DNA from: Bdellovibrionales bacterium
GTDB taxonomy: Bacteria; Bdellovibrionota; UBA2428
NCBI GenBank assembly: GCA_018266335.1
Contig: JAFEAR010000061.1
Coordinates: 1 to 13,254 of the forward strand
Length of the DNA stretch: 13,254 nt
Direction of reading: 5' to 3'
The notes below the pieces were generated by a model that did no database searches, was not told the origin of the DNA, and worked only from the letters and a program-made list of their open reading frames with translations. Positions 7,561 to 13,254 of the stretch are shown here, in pieces. Every line of letters begins with the position of its first letter. The first letter of the stretch is position 1. Both the position numbers and the translations under genes were made by a program.

Positions 7561-8815
7561 CCGTCCGTTTCGGCTTGGCTCGATTCTTTTGGCGCCACCG
7601 GAGTATGGAGCCAATGCCGCAGCACTTCCACCAGATGGTCAACGCCCTAGGTATCTAAGGATTACCGACATTGACGATGACGGCCGTCTGCTCCACGACG
7701 ATATCCGCTCGATTCCCGAATCTGTCGCCAGGCCGTATCTGCTCGAGCATCAGGACATCGTTATAGCCCGAACTGGCAACACGGTGGGCAAATCGTATCT
7801 TCACGATTCAGCCAATGGCCCACTTGCATTTGCAGGCTACCTCGTCCGATTTCGGATCGACCCCAACAGAGCGGACCCAGCATTTGTCTTTCAGTTTCTG
7901 CATTCCCCGGACTATCGGTCTTGGGTTGGGCGCACTATTCGCACCGGAGCTCAGCCCAACATTAACGCATCCGAGTACAAGCGGCTCGACTTACCATCGT
8001 TCGGACTGAATGTGCAGCGCCGGATCGCTGAGATTCTCTCGACGCTTGACGAGACGATTGAGCAGACGGAGGCGTTGATAGCGAAGTACGAGCAGATCAG
8101 GGTAGGGCTGATGCATGACCTGTTTACCCGCGGCCTCACGCGGGAGGGTCGACTCCGCCCCACACATGGCCAAGCCCCAGATCTCTATAGGGACTCCACT
8201 ATCGGTAGGATTCCAAACGAATGGGATATCTCAACCCTTGGGCAGTGCTGTGAATGGACGAGTGGAGGGACGCCAAGTCGAAACCGACCCGAATGGTGGG
8301 ACGGCGACTTTCCTTGGCTCACACCAAAAGATATGAAAGCATTCGAACTCTTTGACACGAGTGAACACATCAGCCCTTTAGCAGCGCGGCTCGTATCACG
8401 GTTGGCCAAAGCCGGCACTGTATTCATTGTGGTTCGCGGAATGATTCTTGCGCATTCATTCCCAGTCGTAATTGGGTTGAGAGAGTTTGCCTTCAATCAG
8501 GACATCAAGGCGGTGTGTGCCCGTGGAGATCTCTCGAACAGATTCTTGGCATATTGGTTCCGTGCACATCGGGACACCCTTCTCAAGCGAACCAGCGAGT
8601 CCACTCATGGAACGAAGCGATTCGACCTCAGGGAACTGTTGGGCATGGTTCTGGCGGTGCCAAGCATAGAAGAACAGATTGCTGTCGTTGACCGACTGGA
8701 TACCATTGGGTCCGCAATCGACGAAGAAGGCCGCTCCTTGGCAAAACTTTACCAACAGAAGCAAGGCCTCATGCAGGATCTGCTAGGTGGCCGTTTGCGC
8801 GTTGAGGTTTCATGA
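7553..8815 (+). CDS. hsdS: Type I restriction-modification specificity subunit HsdS
   Basis: This 420-aa subunit recognises the bipartite DNA target for HsdM and HsdR. It has the expected two half-subunits. Target-recognition domain 1 (about 1-155) is followed by a conserved helical region, [20 protein letters not shown] and [18 protein letters not shown] (156-195). Target-recognition domain 2 (about 215-370) contains GGTPSR (238-243) and PWLTPKDM (254-261). A distal conserved helix (373-415) ends in [17 protein letters not shown]. The repeated pair GLMHDL/GLMQDL marks the internal symmetry of the family. The two recognition domains differ clearly, so an asymmetric bipartite site is expected; its sequence cannot be read from the protein. 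The ATG lies inside the hsdM end (ATGAATGA, 8-bp overlap), and the stop overlaps the next gene by 4 bp. Confidence 0.95.
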   Translation: MNDRPFRLGSILLAPPEYGANAAALPPDGQRPRYLRITDIDDDGRLLHDDIRSIPESVARPYLLEHQDIVIARTGNTVGKSYLHDSANGPLAFAGYLVRFRIDPNRADPAFVFQFLHSPDYRSWVGRTIRTGAQPNINASEYKRLDLPSFGLNVQRRIAEILSTLDETIEQTEALIAKYEQIRVGLMHDLFTRGLTREGRLRPTHGQAPDLYRDSTIGRIPNEWDISTLGQCCEWTSGGTPSRNRPEWWDGDFPWLTPKDMKAFELFDTSEHISPLAARLVSRLAKAGTVFIVVRGMILAHSFPVVIGLREFAFNQDIKAVCARGDLSNRFLAYWFRAHRDTLLKRTSESTHGTKRFDLRELLGMVLAVPSIEEQIAVVDRLDTIGSAIDEEGRSLAKLYQQKQGLMQDLLGGRLRVEVS

Positions 8816-10509
8816 TTCCAGCTCAACTCCAGTCCAAGCTCGACGAACTTCTGCGGCTCCCCGCCGAAACGGAATGGGTCGAGTTCAAGCACAACAACGA
8901 CAACCCTCAGGAAGTTGGCGAGTACGTTTCCGCCATCTCCAACGGTGCCGCTTTGCACGGCAAGCGAACTGGGTACCTGGTGTGGGGAATTGAAGACGGC
9001 ACTCACTCCGTTCTCGGTACCAACTTTCGCCCCAAGCAAGCCAAAAAAGGCAACGAGAACCTGGAGAGTTGGCTACTCCGCGAATTGAGCCCACGGATTG
9101 ATTTTACGATTCACGAATTCGTGCATCATGGTGCTGCCGTAGTCATGTTCGCGATCCAAGCCGCCAACTCGACTCCGGTCCGCTTTGGCGGCGAGGCCTT
9201 TATCCGTGTCGGCAGCTACAAGAAGAAGCTGAAGGACTTTCCGGAGAAGGAGCGCCGGCTTTGGCAGATCCTTTCAGAGTCGCCGGTGGACTGGTCTGCG
9301 CAGATCGTCGAAAGCGCAACTTTGAGCGATCTCAACGGCGAAGCGATTACGTTTGCCCGTGTCCAGTACCGGCAGAAGCATCCTCAGCAAGATGCGGAAC
9401 TGGGCCGGTGGGATGACTCGACATTTCTGAACAAGGTGAAGGTATGTGTTGGCGGGAAGGTGACTCGCGCCGCATTGCTGCTTTTGGGTAAGCCGGAGTC
9501 GGCCCATCTTCTCTCGCCCGCTCAAGCTCGCATCACCTGGGTGCTGCGGGACGAGAAGAAGCAGGAGAAGGACTACCAGCACTTCGATTTGCCGATGATC
9601 CTCGTCGGTGACAAGGTGCTTCAGAAGATCCGCAATCTCACGGTGAGGCATTTGCCCAGTGGAACCCTATTCCCCCAGGAAGTGACGCAATACGATCCGT
9701 GGGTGATCCGCGAGACATTGCACAATTGCATCGCCCACCAGGACTACACGATGGGGGGACGCATCAACGTTGTAGAAACGCCGGATACGCTGCTGTTCAC
9801 CAACCTCGGCTCGTTCATTCCCGGTACCGTCGAAGAGATGATTCGTAGCGACGCACCGCCGGAGGTCTATCGAAATCCATTTCTGGCGCAAGCGATGGTG
9901 AACCTGAACATGATCGACACCATCGGGAGCGGGATCAAGCGGATGTTCACTCGCCAGCGGGAGCGTAGCTTTCCCATGCCGGACTATGATCTCGACGATC
10001 CGAAGAAGGTCGGGGTCCTGCTCACCGGCGAAGTCTTGGACGAAAACTACACGCGCTTATTGTTGAGCCAGATCGAACTCGACCTGACGGATGTGATCGC
10101 TCTGGACAAGGTCCAGAAAAAGCGCCCGCTCGACGAGGAATCGTTCAAAGCGCTAAAGGCCCGGAATCTGATCGAAGGCCGTCGCCCGAATCTTTTCGTT
10201 TCCGCAAAGATCGCCGCCGCTACCGGTGACAAGGCTGCTTACATCAAGAACCGCGCCTTCGACAAACCGCACTATAAGGACATGGTGGTCGCGTACCTGC
10301 AGAAGTTTGGCGAAGCGAGTCGGACTGATCTGGACGAGCTGCTAGCAGAGAAGCTCTCGGATGCGTTAAACACGAGGCAGAAGAAGCAGTTCATCAAGAA
10401 CCTTCTACAGGAGATGAAGAAGGCGGGGATCATCGTGCCGGACGGGGCGACGCGCTGGGCGAAATGGCGTCTGTCTAAACGGGCGCCGGAAGGCGGCGCT
10501 TCCCGGTGA
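8812..10509 (+). CDS. AlbA_2 (Schlafen-like) domain, RecG-related ATP-binding protein in the R-M operon
   Basis: A 565-aa protein with an N-terminal AlbA_2/Schlafen-type domain (about 5-145). Its hallmark EWVEFKHNN lies at 21-29, with SAISNGAAL and GYLVWGIEDGTH following. A middle region links to a GHKL-type ATPase-like domain (HATPase_c_4, about 290-400), with IRETLHNCIAHQDY at 299-312, which corresponds to the usual E..NA..HRDY helix, and TIGSGIKRM at 370-378. The C-terminal third (about 425-560) looks like winged-helix units, ending in IIVPDGATRWAKWRL. Such proteins are often annotated as RNA-binding, transcriptional regulator or RecG-like, and they recur between hsdS and hsdR. Their exact function is not settled; a nucleic-acid-binding accessory or regulatory role is inferred. 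ATGA overlap with hsdS (4 bp) indicates coupling. Confidence 0.85.
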   Translation: MIPAQLQSKLDELLRLPAETEWVEFKHNNDNPQEVGEYVSAISNGAALHGKRTGYLVWGIEDGTHSVLGTNFRPKQAKKGNENLESWLLRELSPRIDFTIHEFVHHGAAVVMFAIQAANSTPVRFGGEAFIRVGSYKKKLKDFPEKERRLWQILSESPVDWSAQIVESATLSDLNGEAITFARVQYRQKHPQQDAELGRWDDSTFLNKVKVCVGGKVTRAALLLLGKPESAHLLSPAQARITWVLRDEKKQEKDYQHFDLPMILVGDKVLQKIRNLTVRHLPSGTLFPQEVTQYDPWVIRETLHNCIAHQDYTMGGRINVVETPDTLLFTNLGSFIPGTVEEMIRSDAPPEVYRNPFLAQAMVNLNMIDTIGSGIKRMFTRQRERSFPMPDYDLDDPKKVGVLLTGEVLDENYTRLLLSQIELDLTDVIALDKVQKKRPLDEESFKALKARNLIEGRRPNLFVSAKIAAATGDKAAYIKNRAFDKPHYKDMVVAYLQKFGEASRTDLDELLAEKLSDALNTRQKKQFIKNLLQEMKKAGIIVPDGATRWAKWRLSKRAPEGGASR

Positions 10510-10632
10510 GTTTAGCCAGAGAATCGAATCCAGAAGACGGTAAAGCATTGATTGTAATGGCCTTGTCTCTGTCTAATGAGACTGAGTTCCATTATGCTTT
10601 AGCTTGAGATTAGACAGAGAACCGGCTGATGC
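10510..10632 (+). repeat. Interleaved inverted repeats in the gap before hsdR
   Basis: The gap holds a perfect 12-bp inverted repeat: TCTCTGTCTAAT at 10566-10577 and ATTAGACAGAGA at 10609-10620, with 31 nt between the arms. A second set is interleaved with it: TAAAGCAT (10541-10548) matches ATGCTTTA (10594-10601), and TAATGG (10555-10560) matches CCATTA (10589-10594). A short GTCTC/GAGAC pair lies at 10565-10569 and 10578-10582. As RNA, these could form alternative hairpins or a pseudoknot. The right arm of the 12-bp repeat ends 12 nt before the hsdR start, so folding could affect hsdR translation. No T-run follows, so it is not an obvious intrinsic terminator. The repeats are seen directly; the regulatory role is inference. 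Confidence 0.65.
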
Positions 10633-13254
10633 ATGTCTGTATATCTACATGTCGAAAAACCGTTCCTCGACCAGCTCGGAACCCTGGGCTGGACGGTGGT
10701 GGATCAGGGGCACAGCATTATTCCTGCTGACCCCGGCGCCAGTCTGCGGACGAGCTTTCGAGAGTGGCTGTTGCCCGTCGTGTTCCGTGACGCGGTTCGT
10801 GCGCTCAACCGTACCCCCGAGGGCACGGAGTGGCTCAATGAGCGACAACTGGACGATCTGCGGGACCAACTGACCCGCCACCCGAGCCGGACCTTGCTTG
10901 AAGCGAACGAAGCCGTCCAAAAGCTGCTCTTCAAGGCCCAGGTGGACATCAACGAGACCACCGGCGAACACGACCCGGTTGTCCAGTTGATCGACTTCGT
11001 TCAACCGGAGCGGAATGTTTTTCACGCCATCAACCAATTCCGCATCGACACGCCGGGTTGCGTGAAGAGCTGCATTATTCCGGACATCGTGCTGTTTGTG
11101 AATGGCATTCCACTGGTGGTGATCGAGGCGAAGATTGGCGATGCGAACACAGCCAACCCGATCTATGAAGCCTTCGTTCAATTGCAGCGCTACCGGAACG
11201 CCCGGCCGGAAACGACCGCCGCCGGCCTGCGCGAGGGTGAGCCAAGACTGTTTTCGTCGAACCTGCTCTTGATTCGGACTTGTGGGGAGAAGGCCGAGTT
11301 CGGCACGATTACGTCGGGCCATGAACACTTCTACGCCTGGAAAGACATTTGGCCGGAGAGCCGCCGGAGCTTTTCACCCCCACTGGGGACGGAACGCGAA
11401 CAGGAGAGGCTGATCCAAGGACTATTGGCGCGGGATACCCTACTGGACGTCCTGCGGACTTGCGCGGTGTTCATGGATACGGACTCCGGAAGGCGCGTCA
11501 AGGTGGTGTGCCGCTATCAGCAGTACCGTGCGGCCCGAAAGATCGTCGAGAGGCTGCGAACGGGTAAGACCCGCGAGGAGAGATCGGGAGTGGTGTGGCA
11601 TACCCAAGGTTCGGGCAAGTCACTCACCATGGTTTTTGTTGCGCGAATGCTGCGGGCTTCGGTCGACCTGGCGGACTTCAAAATCGTAATGGTCAATGAT
11701 CGGATCGACCTGGAAGAGCAACTCTCCGCGACGGCACGGCTGATCGGCGGCAGGGTGAATGTGATCGAGAGCACGAGCGATGTGCGGCTGCACCTCAGCA
11801 CCGAAGCGTCGGACGTGAACATGGTGATGGTTCACAAGTTCATGGACCGGGCCGAAGACCTGCCCGCATCGCTTCAGGAGGCGCTGGGCAAGTTTGGGAA
11901 GCTGCCTTCGGCGGAGAATTTCGGCGTAGTGAACGAATCGCCGCGCATCCTGCTGATGATCGACGAGGCGCACCGAACGCAAAGCTCGGATCTTGGGGAC
12001 AATCTCTTTGGAGCCTTTCCGAATGCGACGCGAATTGCTTTCACTGGTACGCCGCTAATCACCGAACAACATGGCAGCAAGCGCACGGTTAAGCGATTTG
12101 GGGATTACATCGATACGTACAAGCTGATGGATTCCGTGCGGGACGGGGCCACTCTCCAGATTCTCTATGAGGGGCGCACGGCGGATACGGCGCTCAAGGA
12201 TAAACATGGATTCGATGAGAAGTTCGAAGACCTGTTCCGGGAGCGAACCGATGCGGAATTGGCGGCGATCAAAAAGAAGTACGGCGCAACCGGGGACATC
12301 CTGGAAGCCGAGAAGCGCATCGGGGCAATTGCTCGCGACCTGGTAGACCACTACATCGACAATATTCTGCCCGATGGGTTCAAAGCGCAGGTGGTGTGCC
12401 ACTCGAAGCTCGCCGCGATCCGATATCAGAAGGCGATTCGAGAGGCACTGCTCGAACGGCTGGACCGGGAGCGGTTGAAGCAGAAGCCTGACGCCGGATT
12501 GGTCAGGCGAATCGAGTTCCTGAAGGTGGCGGCGGTAATGTCCGCGGACCCGACCAACGAGCTGGCCCTGATTACTGAGGCACGCAAAGAGTCCAAGCGC
12601 TGGAACGCGGTCGCCAATTTCTGTAAGCCGTTCGATTTCGACGATCCAGAGAAGTCGTTAACTGGAATCGCGTTCCTGGTTGTATGCGACATGCTGTTGA
12701 CCGGCTTTGACGCGCCGATCGAGCAGGTGATGTACATCGATAAGCGGCTCTACGAACACAACCTCTTGCAGGCCATTGCCCGCGTGAATCGTGTGGCGTC
12801 TGGAAAGCAACGTGGGTTCATTGTTGATTACATTGGCCTCGCGAATCACCTTGGCGAGGCGCTGGCCATTTATACCGAGGAAGATGCCCAGGATATCCGG
12901 CAAGGGTTGAAGAACGTGCTCACGGAGCTTCCCATTTTGGAGGAGCGATACCAGCGCCTGCTGCAACATTTTAGAGCCGCCGGGGTTGCGCAGATTGAGC
13001 CGTTCGTCGCCGGGACGTTGCCCGAGGTGCGCGCCGAAGTCGCGGTGTTGCACGCTGCGGTTACCGCGATGAAGGAGATCAAACCCCGAGCTGACTTCGA
13101 GGTCTATCTCAAGAAATTTCTGCAAAGCCTGAACCTGATCCTCCCCCATGAATCTGGGCATCGCTACCGAGGGCCGGCGCGACGATTCGGTTATTTGCTC
13201 CGCATGATTAAGGAACGCTACAAGGACGATTCCCTCGACCTGGCTGACGCCGGA
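10633..13254 (+). CDS. hsdR: Type I restriction-modification endonuclease/translocase subunit HsdR, 3' end cut off by window edge
   Basis: An open frame of 874 codons runs from ATG 10633 to the window edge. An in-frame TGA at 10627 excludes a longer N-terminus. The N-terminal PD-(D/E)xK nuclease domain shows Asp151 and the IEAK motif (Glu165, Lys167). The two-domain SF2 motor follows: Walker A TQGSGKS (324-330, Lys329), DEAH (444-447), TGTP (471-474) and motif VI region QAIARVNR (713-720). All known key residues seen are intact and I find no frameshift. HsdR translocates DNA and cuts unmodified DNA at a distance when bound to HsdM-HsdS. The missing C-terminal part, about 100-200 residues judging by the usual length, normally docks to the methylase core. 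The gene follows the AlbA_2 gene after 123 bp, an unusually long gap for this operon. Confidence 0.96.
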   Translation, partial: MSVYLHVEKPFLDQLGTLGWTVVDQGHSIIPADPGASLRTSFREWLLPVVFRDAVRALNRTPEGTEWLNERQLDDLRDQLTRHPSRTLLEANEAVQKLLFKAQVDINETTGEHDPVVQLIDFVQPERNVFHAINQFRIDTPGCVKSCIIPDIVLFVNGIPLVVIEAKIGDANTANPIYEAFVQLQRYRNARPETTAAGLREGEPRLFSSNLLLIRTCGEKAEFGTITSGHEHFYAWKDIWPESRRSFSPPLGTEREQERLIQGLLARDTLLDVLRTCAVFMDTDSGRRVKVVCRYQQYRAARKIVERLRTGKTREERSGVVWHTQGSGKSLTMVFVARMLRASVDLADFKIVMVNDRIDLEEQLSATARLIGGRVNVIESTSDVRLHLSTEASDVNMVMVHKFMDRAEDLPASLQEALGKFGKLPSAENFGVVNESPRILLMIDEAHRTQSSDLGDNLFGAFPNATRIAFTGTPLITEQHGSKRTVKRFGDYIDTYKLMDSVRDGATLQILYEGRTADTALKDKHGFDEKFEDLFRERTDAELAAIKKKYGATGDILEAEKRIGAIARDLVDHYIDNILPDGFKAQVVCHSKLAAIRYQKAIREALLERLDRERLKQKPDAGLVRRIEFLKVAAVMSADPTNELALITEARKESKRWNAVANFCKPFDFDDPEKSLTGIAFLVVCDMLLTGFDAPIEQVMYIDKRLYEHNLLQAIARVNRVASGKQRGFIVDYIGLANHLGEALAIYTEEDAQDIRQGLKNVLTELPILEERYQRLLQHFRAAGVAQIEPFVAGTLPEVRAEVAVLHAAVTAMKEIKPRADFEVYLKKFLQSLNLILPHESGHRYRGPARRFGYLLRMIKERYKDDSLDLADAG

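Noticed and set aside
10541..10620. Intrinsic transcription terminator before hsdR
   Set aside because: The stems are AT-rich or widely spaced and no T-run follows. The hsdR gene directly downstream belongs to the same operon.
10645..11328. 227-aa minus-strand open frame opposite the hsdR start
   Set aside because: Antisense to the conserved HsdR nuclease domain, with no family features. The plus-strand HsdR frame is continuous and carries all motifs.

Overview
This window is an anti-phage-type defence island from a bacterium with moderately high GC. The sequence does not identify the taxon. Mixed ATG/GTG/TTG starts and overlapping reading frames fit many soil or environmental Gram-negatives. 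There is no tRNA, rRNA, IS element or CRISPR array.

The island has two arms that diverge from about position 3300. The left arm runs on the minus strand as three tightly coupled genes: a ComEC-like metallo-beta-lactamase-fold (MBL) hydrolase (2025-3248), an E2-E1 ubiquitin-like ligase fusion (259-2025), and a JAB/JAMM peptidase cut off by the window edge (1-284). The gene order and the fused E2-E1 resemble type II CBASS (CD-NTase, Cap2, Cap3), but an MBL enzyme sits where the CD-NTase would be. No ubiquitin-like carrier protein is visible.

The right arm runs on the plus strand: a BrxR/CapW-type WYL regulator (3338-4237), an unrecognised membrane protein with about four TM segments (4218-5000), and a type I restriction-modification operon. 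That operon comprises hsdM (5092-7560), hsdS (7553-8815), an AlbA_2/Schlafen-type ATP-binding protein (8812-10509) and hsdR (10633 to beyond the right edge). Most neighbouring genes overlap by 1-26 bp. The exceptions are a 91-bp gap before hsdM and a 123-bp gap before hsdR, which holds interleaved inverted repeats.

The 89-bp gap between the arms holds a perfect 16-bp inverted repeat, TTTAGATGGATCTAAA, suited to be the operator of the WYL repressor. The inferred model is that one repressor holds both a conjugation-based MBL system and a type I R-M system in check. The part most worth follow-up is the MBL/E2-E1/JAB cassette, including the possibility that the flexible C-terminus of the MBL protein is what the E2-E1 enzyme conjugates.
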